Of a stretch of 23,130 bases of DNA, positions 7,909 to 16,067 are shown in pieces. Made by a program: the position numbers and the translations under genes. This DNA is from CAZAEL01 sp964484135. Its GTDB lineage: Bacteria > Elusimicrobiota > Elusimicrobia > FEN-1173. Numbering within the stretch: position 1 is the stretch's first letter; each line of letters begins with the position of its first letter. Below the pieces are notes generated by a model. It ran no database searches and was not told the DNA's origin. It saw nothing but the letters and a program-made list of their open reading frames with translations. The stretch spans positions 1-23,130 of the forward strand of contig CAZAEL010000036.1 of assembly GCA_964484135.1 (NCBI GenBank), in the 5' to 3' direction.

Positions 7909-9174
7909 ATGGCGGCGGTGAAAAAGCGGGCACGCGGACGCAAAAACCCGTCTCCCCCCAAGAACCGCCTGGCCAAAATCCTGCGGGAAAACCGTGAGTT
8001 GCGGGAATGGCAGCGGCGGCTCTCCCTCCTCCTCGAATACGCCAAGAAAATTTCCGTCGAAAAGGACCTGGACACCCTCCTGCGGCTCCTGGTGGAGGAA
8101 TCCAAAAAGGTCCTGCGCGCCGACCGCAGCACCGTCTTCCTGCTGGACAAAAAGAAGAACGAGCTCTGGTCCCGCGTGGCCTCCGGCAACCACCTCATCC
8201 GGGTGCCCGCGCACAAGGGCATCGTGGGCGAGGCGGTCGGCCGGGGCCGCGTCATCAACATCCCGGACGCGTACGCCGACCCCCGCTTCAACAAGGACGT
8301 GGACAAGACCACGGGGTACCACACCCGCAACCTGCTCACCGCGCCCATGCGCAACTACCGCGGGGAGATCATCGGCGCCTTCCAGGTCCTCAACAAAAAG
8401 TCGGGCCCCTTCAACCGGCAGGACGAGCACATCCTGCTCATCTTCGCGGACCAGGCCGCCACGGCCGTGGAGAACGCCAAGCTTTACGACGACGTGCGCG
8501 CCGCGGCCAAGGACACCATCTTCCGGCTGGCCGCCGCCGCGGAATACAAGGACAAGGACACCCGCAACCACCTGGAGCGAATGAGCCGCTACTCCGCCAT
8601 CCTGGCGGAGGAGATGGGCATGCCGGAGGGCTGGGTGCAGAGCATCCAGCTGGCCAGCCCCATGCACGACATCGGGAAACTGGGCGTGCCGGACGCCATC
8701 TTGCAGAAGCCCGGCAAACTCGACGACGCGGAATGGCGGGAAATGATCAAGCACCCGGTGTACGGGGCCGACATCCTGAAAGACTCGGAGAGCGAACTGA
8801 TCCAGATGTCGGAGCGCATCGCCCGCTCCCACCATGAGAAATGGGACGGCGGCGGCTACCCCCTGGGGCTGCAAGGCAACGCCATCCCCCTGGAGGCGCG
8901 CATCGTGGCCCTGGCCGACGTGTTCGACGCCCTGACCTCCCGTCGGTGCTACAAGCCGGCCTTCTCCATGGAGGAAACGCTCCGGATCATCCGCGCCGGA
9001 TCGGGGAAACATTTCGACCCCAAATGCGTGGAGGCCCTGCTGCGGGCCCTGCCCCGCCTGACCCAGGTGATGGAGGTGTACGCGGAAACCGCCGACCAGA
9101 TCCCGGCGGAGCACCCCAAGGACGCCGCCGGCATGCCGGAAGGCAGGAACGGAGAGGAACGAAAGGAAGGTTAG
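7909..9174 (+). CDS. GAF domain plus HD-GYP phosphohydrolase (predicted c-di-GMP phosphodiesterase)
   Basis: A 421-residue soluble signalling protein. A basic N-terminus and short coiled coil (about 20-50) lead into a GAF domain (about 50-190), a likely small-ligand or redox sensor, and an HD-GYP domain (about 205-385). Catalytic features are present: His253-Asp254 in HDIGKLG, HHE (308-310), GGGYP (314-318) and DVFDALTSRRCYKP. This combination in the family hydrolyses cyclic di-GMP. The ATG at 7909 has GGAGGAG 12 nt upstream, a slightly long spacing. The frame is open further upstream antisense to nadC, but without homology. It is the only plus-strand gene, diverges from nadC and ends in a 4-bp convergent overlap with uvrB. 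Confidence 0.94.
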   Translation: MAAVKKRARGRKNPSPPKNRLAKILRENRELREWQRRLSLLLEYAKKISVEKDLDTLLRLLVEESKKVLRADRSTVFLLDKKKNELWSRVASGNHLIRVPAHKGIVGEAVGRGRVINIPDAYADPRFNKDVDKTTGYHTRNLLTAPMRNYRGEIIGAFQVLNKKSGPFNRQDEHILLIFADQAATAVENAKLYDDVRAAAKDTIFRLAAAAEYKDKDTRNHLERMSRYSAILAEEMGMPEGWVQSIQLASPMHDIGKLGVPDAILQKPGKLDDAEWREMIKHPVYGADILKDSESELIQMSERIARSHHEKWDGGGYPLGLQGNAIPLEARIVALADVFDALTSRRCYKPAFSMEETLRIIRAGSGKHFDPKCVEALLRALPRLTQVMEVYAETADQIPAEHPKDAAGMPEGRNGEERKEG

Positions 9175-11210
9175 CGGGCTTTCGTCTTTCGGCCCTTGCC
9201 GGCGGGGCCTTTCCCCCTGCCGGGCCCGGACGCCGACATTTCCCGCACTTCGAAAAGCTTGTCCCGGATCACCGCCGCCAGCTCGTAATCCAGCGCGTCC
9301 GCGGCCTCCTTCATCTGCCGCTCCAAATCCTTGATCAAATGGGGCAGGTTCTCACGCGTGAGGGGCCGGCCGCCCGCGTCGCGGAACAGACCCAGCCCCG
9401 TCTCCTTGGCCTTGTACTGGAACTCCTCCAGGTCCTGCACCGCCCTCACCACGGTCTTGGGCGTGATCCGGTTCTCCCGGTTGTGTTCCACCTGCCTGGC
9501 GCGCCGGCGGGACATCTCCGCCAGGGCCCGCTCCATGGACCCGGTGACGCGGTCCGCGTACAGCACCACCTGCCCGTTCACGTTCCGGGCCGCCCGGCCG
9601 CAGACCTGGATGAGCGTGGTCTCGGACCGCAGAAACCCCTCCTTGTCCGCGTCCAGCACCGCCACCAGGGACACCTCCGGCAGGTCCAGCCCCTCCCGCA
9701 GCAGGTTGATGCCCACCAGCACGTCGAAGGCCCCCTTGCGCAGGTCCTTCAGGATCTCCACCCGCCGCAGGGCCTCGATCTCCGAGTGCAGGTACCGCAC
9801 CCTGAGCCCGCGTCCGGTCAGATAGTCCGCCAAATCCTCCGCCGTCTTCTTGGTGAGGGTGGTCACCAGAACCCGCTCCTTCCGCTTCACCCGCTCCCGG
9901 ATGCGGGCGATCAGGTCCTCCACCTGCCCCTGCACCGGACGGATCAGCACCTCCGGGTCCACCAGGCCCGTGGGCCGGATGACCTGCTCCACCACCACGC
10001 CGCCGGTTTTTTTGAGCTCGTAGGGCCCGGGCGTGGCCGAGACGTGGATGACCCAGGGCACCAGGGCCTCGAACTCCGGGAACTTGAGGGGCCGGTTGTC
10101 CAGGGCCGACGGCAGGCGGAAGCCGTAGTCCGCCAGCGTCTGCTTGCGGGCCCGGTCCCCCTCGTACATGCCGCCGATCTGGGGCACGGTCACGTGGGAC
10201 TCGTCGATCACCGTGAGGAAATCCTCCGGGAAATAGTCCAGCAAACAGGCGGGCCGCTCGCCGGGTTTCCGGCCCGAGAGATGCCGCGAATAGTTCTCGA
10301 TGCCGTGGCAGAAGCCCAGCTCCCGCATCATCTCCATGTCGAACCGGGTCCTTTGCTCCAGGCGCTGGGCCTCCAGGAGTTTCCCCCGCTCCCGGAACCA
10401 GGCCAGTCGTTCGTCCAGCTCTTTTTGAATGTCCACGAGCGCCCGCTCGATGGTGGGCTGGGTGGTCACGAAGTGTTTCGCCGGATAGACGTAGGTCCGT
10501 TCCTTTTCGGAGAGGGTCTCGCCGGTCAGGGGATGGACCTCCCGCAAACGGCCCACCCGGTCGCCGTCCAGCTCGACGCGCAGGGCGGTCTCCAGGTACG
10601 CCGGAAAAATCTCCACCACGTCGCCTTTGACCCGGAACTTGCCCCGGGAAAAGTCCGCCTCGTTCCGCTCGTACTGGATGTTGATCAGGTCCTGCAGGAG
10701 CGTCTGCCGGGGATAGGTCCGCCCCTTTTCCAGGCCCACGCACATGTCCTTGTATTCCCGCGGGCTGCCCAGGCCGTAGATGCAGGACACGGAGGCCACC
10801 ACCACCACGTCCCGCCGCTCCAGGAGCGCGGAGGTGGCCTTGAGCCTCAGTCGGTCGATGTGGTCGTTGATGGAGGCGTCCTTGTCGATGTACGTGTCGC
10901 TCTGGGGCACGTACGCCTCGGGCTGATAGTAGTCGTAATAGGAGATGAAGTATTCCACGGCGTTTCGGGGCAGGAAGGACTTGAGCTCCGCGTAGAGCTG
11001 GGCCGCCAGGATCTTGTTGGGCGAGATGACCAGGGTGGGCCGGTTGAGCCGGGCGATCACGTTGGCCATGGTGAAGGTCTTGCCGCTGCCCGTCACGCCC
11101 AGCAGGACTTGGTGGCGCTCCTTCCGGGCCAACCCCTCCAGGAGGCGGGCGATGGCCGCGGGCTGGTCGCCCGCCGGTTTGAAAGGGGACACCACCTCGA
11201 ATTCGGCCAT
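9171..11210 (-). CDS. uvrB: UvrABC excinuclease subunit B
   Basis: The damage-verifying helicase-like subunit of nucleotide excision repair, loaded by UvrA and recruiting UvrC. The 679-residue length is typical. Visible features: Walker A GVTGSGKT (38-45); the beta-hairpin region YYDYYQPEAYVPQSDTYIDK (91-110); DESHVTVPQIGGMYEGDR (336-353); helicase motif VI QVCGRAARN (535-543); and a C-terminal UVR motif (about 625-658) that contacts UvrC, followed by a basic tail. ATG 11210 is 17 bp after the murG stop, so it is likely expressed from the cell-wall operon. Its position directly after murG, where murC and murB usually lie, is unusual. The frame extends upstream through murG but that part is not UvrB. 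Confidence 0.97.
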   Translation of the reverse strand: MAEFEVVSPFKPAGDQPAAIARLLEGLARKERHQVLLGVTGSGKTFTMANVIARLNRPTLVISPNKILAAQLYAELKSFLPRNAVEYFISYYDYYQPEAYVPQSDTYIDKDASINDHIDRLRLKATSALLERRDVVVVASVSCIYGLGSPREYKDMCVGLEKGRTYPRQTLLQDLINIQYERNEADFSRGKFRVKGDVVEIFPAYLETALRVELDGDRVGRLREVHPLTGETLSEKERTYVYPAKHFVTTQPTIERALVDIQKELDERLAWFRERGKLLEAQRLEQRTRFDMEMMRELGFCHGIENYSRHLSGRKPGERPACLLDYFPEDFLTVIDESHVTVPQIGGMYEGDRARKQTLADYGFRLPSALDNRPLKFPEFEALVPWVIHVSATPGPYELKKTGGVVVEQVIRPTGLVDPEVLIRPVQGQVEDLIARIRERVKRKERVLVTTLTKKTAEDLADYLTGRGLRVRYLHSEIEALRRVEILKDLRKGAFDVLVGINLLREGLDLPEVSLVAVLDADKEGFLRSETTLIQVCGRAARNVNGQVVLYADRVTGSMERALAEMSRRRARQVEHNRENRITPKTVVRAVQDLEEFQYKAKETGLGLFRDAGGRPLTRENLPHLIKDLERQMKEAADALDYELAAVIRDKLFEVREMSASGPGRGKGPAGKGRKTKAR

Positions 11211-11227
11211 GACGGAAGGGGACGCGG

Positions 11228-12328
11228 TCAGGCGCGGGCCGCGGCGACCCGCTCCAGCAAATCCGCCAGGCGGGCCGCGCCCTGGGAACACTCGGCCGGC
11301 GCGTTTCGCATCCGTTGAAAAGATTCCCGGCGGAGCGACGCCGGGTCCGGCAGGCCGTCCAGAACGGACAGGAACTTCTCCTCGGTCAAATCCTTTTCCA
11401 GGACCACCCGCGCCTGGCCCCTCTCCTCCAGGAACCGGGCGTTCTCCTCCTGGTGGGCGTTGGTGGCGTGGGGATAGGGCACGAGCAGAGCCGCCTTGCC
11501 CAGCCGCGCCAGCTCCATGACCGTGTTGGCGCCGGCCCGGCAGGCCACGAAGTCCGCGGCCCCGTACGCCGTCGCCATGTCGCTCCAGTAGGGCCGCACG
11601 AACGCGCGGCAGCCGGCCCCGCGATAAAACCGCTCCGCCCATTCCGCGTCCGCGGCGCCGGTGAAATGGACCACCTGCCATTCCCCGCGGGGTTTTCCCC
11701 ACTTCCGCAGGGATTCCGCGGCGCAACGATTGAGGGCCCGGGCGCCCTGGCTGCCGCCGAAGATCAGGAGCGTGAGAGCGTCCGGATCCAGACCCAGCTC
11801 CCGCCGGGCCGCGGCGGGATCCTTGTCCGCGAGGCCGGGCCGCAGGGGCAGCCCGGTGAAGACCGGAGTCACGGACGGCGGAAAACCGCGGGTCCCCCGG
11901 AAGCTCACGGCCACGCCCCGGGCCCAACGGGAGAGAAGTCGGTTCGCCAGGCCCGCGGAGCGGTTCTGTTCGTGCACCACGAGGGGGACCCCCAGCCGGG
12001 CCGCGGCCAGACCCACGGGCACGGACACGTACCCGCCCATGCCCAGCACCGCGTCCGGCGCCTCGCGCCGCAGGACCCGGCGGGCCGCGGAATAGGCCGT
12101 GATCGACAAAAAGGGAAAAGTCAGCCATTGGGCCGACAACCGCCGGGGAAAACCTTGGTACGCGAAAGCCGAAGAAGGGAATCCCTCCGTGGCCAGGGCC
12201 GCCTGGGAGTCCTGGTCCTTCCGCGCCAGGAAATGGACGCGGTGTCCGCGGGAGCGCAGTTCCGCGGCCGTGGCCAGGCCGGGCAGGAGGTGGCCGCCGG
12301 TTCCGCCCGCCGCGATGCAAATCCGCAT
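11228..12328 (-). CDS. murG: UDP-N-acetylglucosamine-N-acetylmuramyl-(pentapeptide) pyrophosphoryl-undecaprenol N-acetylglucosamine transferase
   Basis: Adds GlcNAc to lipid I to make lipid II on the cytoplasmic membrane face. The 366 residues form the two-domain GT-B fold: GGTGGH (8-13) and GMGGYVS (96-102) in the N-terminal acceptor domain, HEQN (119-122), then FGGSQGA (189-195) and CRAGANTVMEL (263-273) in the UDP-GlcNAc domain, and HATNAHQEENA (287-297). The family usually has SRAGA, so Cys263 is a small variation. ATG 12328 starts 20 bp after ftsW, with GGAAGG about 9 nt upstream. It is the last cell-wall gene of the run before uvrB. Confidence 0.97.
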   Translation of the reverse strand: MRICIAAGGTGGHLLPGLATAAELRSRGHRVHFLARKDQDSQAALATEGFPSSAFAYQGFPRRLSAQWLTFPFLSITAYSAARRVLRREAPDAVLGMGGYVSVPVGLAAARLGVPLVVHEQNRSAGLANRLLSRWARGVAVSFRGTRGFPPSVTPVFTGLPLRPGLADKDPAAARRELGLDPDALTLLIFGGSQGARALNRCAAESLRKWGKPRGEWQVVHFTGAADAEWAERFYRGAGCRAFVRPYWSDMATAYGAADFVACRAGANTVMELARLGKAALLVPYPHATNAHQEENARFLEERGQARVVLEKDLTEEKFLSVLDGLPDPASLRRESFQRMRNAPAECSQGAARLADLLERVAAARA

Positions 12329-12348
12329 GGCGAAGGCCCTTCCGCCTC

Positions 12349-13479
12349 TCAGCGGGCGGCGCGGGGCTGTTGAAGGACGCCCGCGCCCTGACTGCGGCGG
12401 GACACGTTCAGCACCAGCCCCACGGCCGTGAGGGTGACCAGCAGGGAGGAACCGCCGAAGGAAATGAAGGGCAGGGGGATGCCCTTGGTGGGCAGGAGCC
12501 CCGTCACCACGCCCAGGTTGATCAAGACTTGCCCGGACAACAGCAGGCTCACGCCCGCGGCCAACAGGGTCTCAAACCAGTGGGAAGCCCGCAGCGCGAC
12601 GCGGAAACAGCGGTGGGCGAGGAAAAGGAAAATGCAGGTCAGGGCCGCGGTTCCCAAAAATCCCAGCTCCTCCCCCAAAATGGAGAAGATGAAGTCCGTC
12701 TGGGATTCCGGCAGGTAATGCATCTTGATGGTGGACTCGCCGGACCCGCGGCCCCAAAAACCGCCGGAGCCCAGGGCCAGGAAGGACTGGACCAGCTGAT
12801 AGCCCGCGCCCTGGGCGTCGCTCCAGGGATCCAGGAAGGCCAGGATCCTCTGCCGCCGGTACGCCACGCGGAACACGGCGAAATAGACGAGCGGCAGGGC
12901 CAGCAGGCCCAGGGACAGCAGGTGCCCGATGCGGGCCCCCGCCAGGAAGATCATTCCTCCCGCGGCCGCGGCCATGAGGAGCGGCGTTCCCAAGTCCCGC
13001 TCCAGCACCACCAGACCCAAGACCACGCCCAGCAGGACCACGGGCGGCAAAAATCCGGTCCACAAATTCGCGAGACGGCTGCGCTTGCGGTCGAGATAAT
13101 CGGCCAGCATCAGGACCAGGGCGAGCTTGGCGAACTCCGAAGGCTGGAACCCCAAACCCGCCACGCGGAGCCACCGCCGCGCGCCCCCCACCTCCTGCCC
13201 CGCCACCAGGACCAGCACCAGAAGGACCACGGTCCCGAAGAAAAGGGGGCGGGCCAGGCGCTGCAGCCACCGCAGATTGATCCGCATGGCGACGAGGAGC
13301 CCGGTCAGCCCCAGGCCGGACCAGAGGATCTGCTTTTTCAGGTAATGGTACTGGTCCCCGAAACGGCTTTCCGCCACCAGGGCGCTGGCCGAGTACAGCA
13401 CCACCCAGCCGAACACCAAAAGGAGCAGGGTCGAAAACACGATGGCCCAGTCGGGCGGCGCCCCGGCCTTCTTCGTCAC
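12349..13479 (-). CDS. ftsW: Lipid II polymerase of the divisome (SEDS family)
   Basis: Integral membrane peptidoglycan glycosyltransferase that polymerises lipid II at the septum with its partner transpeptidase FtsI. The 376-residue sequence shows about ten hydrophobic segments and SEDS motifs: GARRW (99-103), QPSEFAKL (112-119), ERDLGT with the conserved Asp162 (160-165), FLDPW (215-219), LPESQTDFIFSILGEELG (256-273) and LPTKGIPLPFISFGGSS (329-345). Context inside the dcw cluster favours FtsW over RodA or SpoVE. The start is GTG 13479, preceded by GGGGGA. It is separated from murD by a 58-bp spacer related to the one before murD. Confidence 0.95.
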   Translation of the reverse strand: MTKKAGAPPDWAIVFSTLLLLVFGWVVLYSASALVAESRFGDQYHYLKKQILWSGLGLTGLLVAMRINLRWLQRLARPLFFGTVVLLVLVLVAGQEVGGARRWLRVAGLGFQPSEFAKLALVLMLADYLDRKRSRLANLWTGFLPPVVLLGVVLGLVVLERDLGTPLLMAAAAGGMIFLAGARIGHLLSLGLLALPLVYFAVFRVAYRRQRILAFLDPWSDAQGAGYQLVQSFLALGSGGFWGRGSGESTIKMHYLPESQTDFIFSILGEELGFLGTAALTCIFLFLAHRCFRVALRASHWFETLLAAGVSLLLSGQVLINLGVVTGLLPTKGIPLPFISFGGSSLLVTLTAVGLVLNVSRRSQGAGVLQQPRAAR

Positions 13480-13537
13480 GCCGTCCCCCGATCCGAGACG
13501 GCCGGCGTCGCTTTCAGAGATCGAACAGATCCCGTGA
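13480..13537 (-). repeat. 58-bp spacer murD-ftsW carrying a conserved core shared with the mraY-murD spacer
   Basis: This spacer aligns without gaps to the equally long spacer at 14918-14975. The shared 17-nt core CTGAAAGCGACGCCGGC (13501-13517) differs at one base from the other copy and sits at the same offset. Both spacers run from a TGA stop to a GTG start. Inverted repeats here (CGATC/GATCG around the core) are weaker than in the other copy. Confidence 0.6.
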
Positions 13538-14917
13538 TCATGGCAACCTGTTCACCAACTCCTTGAAACGCCGTCCCCGATGCTCGAAATTGTCGAACTG
13601 GTCGAAGGAGGCGCAGGCCGGGGACAAAAGGACCGTGTCCCCCGCAACGGCGTTCCGCGCCGCGGATTCCACGGCCCGGTCCAGCGTCTCGCAGCGGACC
13701 AAAGGCACGGCCCCCCGCAGGTCCCGCTCGATCAGGCCCGCGGCCTCGCCGATGAGCAGCACCTCCCGGGCCTTCCGCTTCAGGAGAGCCCGCAGGGGCG
13801 TGTAGGGCGCGCCCTTGTGCTGTCCGCCCAGGATCACCCGCAGGGGCCCCTCCAGGGCCCGCAGCGCCACGGCGGTGGAATCCACGTTGGTGGCCTTGGA
13901 ATCGTTGACCCATCGGACGCCGCGCCACAGGCGCGCGTGTTCCAGCCGGTGCTCCACGCCCTTGAAACCGTCCAGGGCCCGGCCCACCGCGCCCGCATCG
14001 GCCCCCAAAAGACGGGCGCAGCCCGCCGCGGCCAGGGCGTTCTCGATGTTGTGCCGCCCCAGCAGGTGGCGCGGCGCGGGCCATGATCCGGACGCGCCGG
14101 GGAGGGAGCAAACCAAGCGCCGGCCGTTCCAAAACACGCCGGGGCCGCGCAGAGCGCGGCCGGAAAACCAGAAAACCCGGCCGGGGACGCCGCCACCGAG
14201 CCGCCGGCACCAGGGATCGTCCGCGTTGAGCAGGGCGGCCTGATCCGGGCCCTGGTTTTGGAACATGCGGAATTTGGCCTCGGCGTACCGGGCCATGGTC
14301 CCGTGACGCCCCAAATGGTCCGGCGTCACGTTCAACACCGTCCCCGCCGCGGGCAGGAAAGACGGGGCGGCCTCCAACTGATAGCTCGACACCTCCAGCA
14401 CCAAGACGGTGTCATGACGCACGCGGGATGCGGCCTCGCACAGGGGCGTCCCGATGTTGCCGGCCACGACCGTGGGCTCTCCCGCGGCCCGGAAAATTTC
14501 GCCCAACAGGGCGGTGGTGGTGGTTTTTCCGTTGGTGCCCGTGACCGCCGCGCTGCGGCGGGGCCAACGGCCGGCCAAGCCCAGGACGCGGCAACCCAGC
14601 TCCAGCTCTCCCCACACGGGCACGCCCCGCCTCAGGCTGTCCCTCCAAACCTCGGACGGGACGCCCGGGCTCGTCACCACCAAATCCCAGGGCCGGCCCA
14701 AGAAACGATGGGAACCCGTCTCGCAGGACACGCCGCGCGGAAGCTCCCGGACCCAGCCGGCCACCGCGCTCCGGGGCCGTTTTTCCGTCACGCTCACCCG
14801 GGCCCCCGTCTCCGTCAGGAGCCGGGCCGCGGCCACGCCGGACTTGCCCAGCCCGATCACGCAAACGCGCCGGCCCGAAAACCAATGCCGCAAGGCCGGA
14901 TGGGACGAAAGGCTCAC
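13538..14917 (-). CDS. murD: UDP-N-acetylmuramoyl-L-alanine-D-glutamate ligase
   Basis: Cytoplasmic ATP-dependent ligase adding D-Glu to UDP-MurNAc-L-Ala. Starting from GTG 14917 the product is 459 residues, normal for MurD. Features: an N-terminal Rossmann-like domain with VIGLGKSGVAAARLL (about 20-34), the ATP-binding P-loop GTNGKTTTT (127-135), NVTPDHLGRHG in the central domain, NDSKATN, and the C-terminal LSPACASFDQFDNFEHRG. A TTG at 14962 would add 15 residues, but these would come from the repeat-bearing spacer and are not family-like. The GTG has AGGTGA 4 nt upstream. Both neighbours are separated from it by related 58-bp spacers. Confidence 0.95.
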   Translation of the reverse strand: MSLSSHPALRHWFSGRRVCVIGLGKSGVAAARLLTETGARVSVTEKRPRSAVAGWVRELPRGVSCETGSHRFLGRPWDLVVTSPGVPSEVWRDSLRRGVPVWGELELGCRVLGLAGRWPRRSAAVTGTNGKTTTTALLGEIFRAAGEPTVVAGNIGTPLCEAASRVRHDTVLVLEVSSYQLEAAPSFLPAAGTVLNVTPDHLGRHGTMARYAEAKFRMFQNQGPDQAALLNADDPWCRRLGGGVPGRVFWFSGRALRGPGVFWNGRRLVCSLPGASGSWPAPRHLLGRHNIENALAAAGCARLLGADAGAVGRALDGFKGVEHRLEHARLWRGVRWVNDSKATNVDSTAVALRALEGPLRVILGGQHKGAPYTPLRALLKRKAREVLLIGEAAGLIERDLRGAVPLVRCETLDRAVESAARNAVAGDTVLLSPACASFDQFDNFEHRGRRFKELVNRLP

Positions 14918-14976
14918 CCCATCACCTGCTTTGACCCCGCCGGGGTCGCTTTCAGTGACCAAGCAGGTGGTGGGGT
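14916..14976 (-). promoter_or_regulatory. Long inverted repeat in the mraY-murD spacer that can sequester the murD ribosome binding site
   Basis: The left arm (14961-14976) and right arm (14916-14931) are complementary over 16 bp with one mismatch. They enclose a second hairpin, GACCCC-GGC-GGGGTC (14933-14947), and the shared 17-nt core (14939-14955). The left arm begins at the last base of the mraY stop. The right arm contains the AGGTGA Shine-Dalgarno (14922-14927) and the first two bases of the murD GTG. A ribosome finishing mraY would disrupt the outer stem, so translational coupling is a natural inference. Confidence 0.6.
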
Positions 14977-16064
14977 CATCGGATCTTCAGGGACGTCAGC
15001 GCGATCAGGGACAACACCACCGCCGTGATCCAAAACCGGATCGTCACCTTGGTCTCCGGCACGCCGCCCACCTCGAAATGGTGGTGCAGCGGCGCCATGC
15101 GGAACACGCGCTTCCCTTTCCGGAAGCGCACGGAACCGATCTGCAGGATCACGGACAACGCCTCGGCCACGAACACCCCGCCCACCAGCACCAGGATCAG
15201 CTCCTGCTTGATGCAGAGGGCCACCACGCCGATGGTCCCGCCCAGGAACAGGGACCCCGTGTCTCCCATGAAGATCTGGGCGGGGTACGCGTTGTACCAC
15301 AGGAACCCCAGGCAGGCGCCGGCCATGGCCGCCAGGTACACGGTCAACTCCCCCGCGCCCGGAACCGGGATGATCCTCAGGTAACTTGAAAATTTTCCGT
15401 GCCCGGCCAGGTACGCGAACACGCCGAAGGTGAGCGCGCTGACGAGCAGGGTCCCGCCGGCCAGCCCGTCCAGGCCGTCCGTCAGGTTCACGGCGTTGGA
15501 GGACCCCACCATGACCAGGAGCGCGAAGAAGATGAAGAACCCCCCCATGAACAGATGCACGTTCTTCAAATAGGGCACGCTCACGCTCTGGGCGAAGGAC
15601 GGATTGGGCGGATAAAAGTACAGGTAGGTCGCCACGCCCAGGGCGGCCAGCACCTGGGCCCCCATCTTCATGGGATCGGACAGGCCGCCGGCCGGATGCT
15701 TCTTGAGCCATTTGCGGTAGTCGTCCAAAAGCCCCAGCAGGCCCAGGTACACGGCGGAAATCAAGGTCAGCCAGATGAACCGGTTGTTCAGGCGGGCCCA
15801 CAGCAGGGTGGACACCGCCATGGTGATCAGGATGAGGAGGCCGCCCATGGTGGGCGTCCCGGACTTGGCCATGTGCGTGGGCGGGCCGTATTCCCGGATG
15901 GACTGCTGGACGCGGAGACGGTTCAAGAGGGCGATGAAGGGTTTGCCCAAGACCAGCCACAGGATCAAGGCCGTGAGAAAAGCCCCCCCCGCTCGGAAAG
16001 TGATGTACTGAAAGAGGTTGAACGGGAAGAACAGGGACTTTAATTCGGAGAGGAAATAGAGCAC
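14976..16064 (-). CDS. mraY: Phospho-N-acetylmuramoyl-pentapeptide-transferase
   Basis: Polytopic membrane enzyme transferring phospho-MurNAc-pentapeptide to undecaprenyl phosphate, producing lipid I. The 362-residue protein has about ten hydrophobic segments and diagnostic motifs: GTPTMGG (69-75), LLDDYRKWLKK (112-122) with the Asp pair, NLTDGLDGLAGG (193-204), FLWYNAYPAQIFMGDTGS (254-271) and MAPLHHHFE (323-331). The GTG start at 16064 lies 3 bp after the murF stop. The order murF-mraY-murD is the standard dcw order. Confidence 0.97.
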   Translation of the reverse strand: MLYFLSELKSLFFPFNLFQYITFRAGGAFLTALILWLVLGKPFIALLNRLRVQQSIREYGPPTHMAKSGTPTMGGLLILITMAVSTLLWARLNNRFIWLTLISAVYLGLLGLLDDYRKWLKKHPAGGLSDPMKMGAQVLAALGVATYLYFYPPNPSFAQSVSVPYLKNVHLFMGGFFIFFALLVMVGSSNAVNLTDGLDGLAGGTLLVSALTFGVFAYLAGHGKFSSYLRIIPVPGAGELTVYLAAMAGACLGFLWYNAYPAQIFMGDTGSLFLGGTIGVVALCIKQELILVLVGGVFVAEALSVILQIGSVRFRKGKRVFRMAPLHHHFEVGGVPETKVTIRFWITAVVLSLIALTSLKIR

Positions 16065-16067
16065 GGG

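Noticed and set aside
8841..11318. 825-codon plus-strand frame opposite uvrB and the HD-GYP 3' end
   Set aside because: Antisense shadow; no family resemblance, and both overlapped genes are well supported.
9171..12320. 1049-codon version of UvrB extending through murG
   Set aside because: Frame openness from high GC only; UvrB homology begins at MAEFEVVSPF from ATG 11210.
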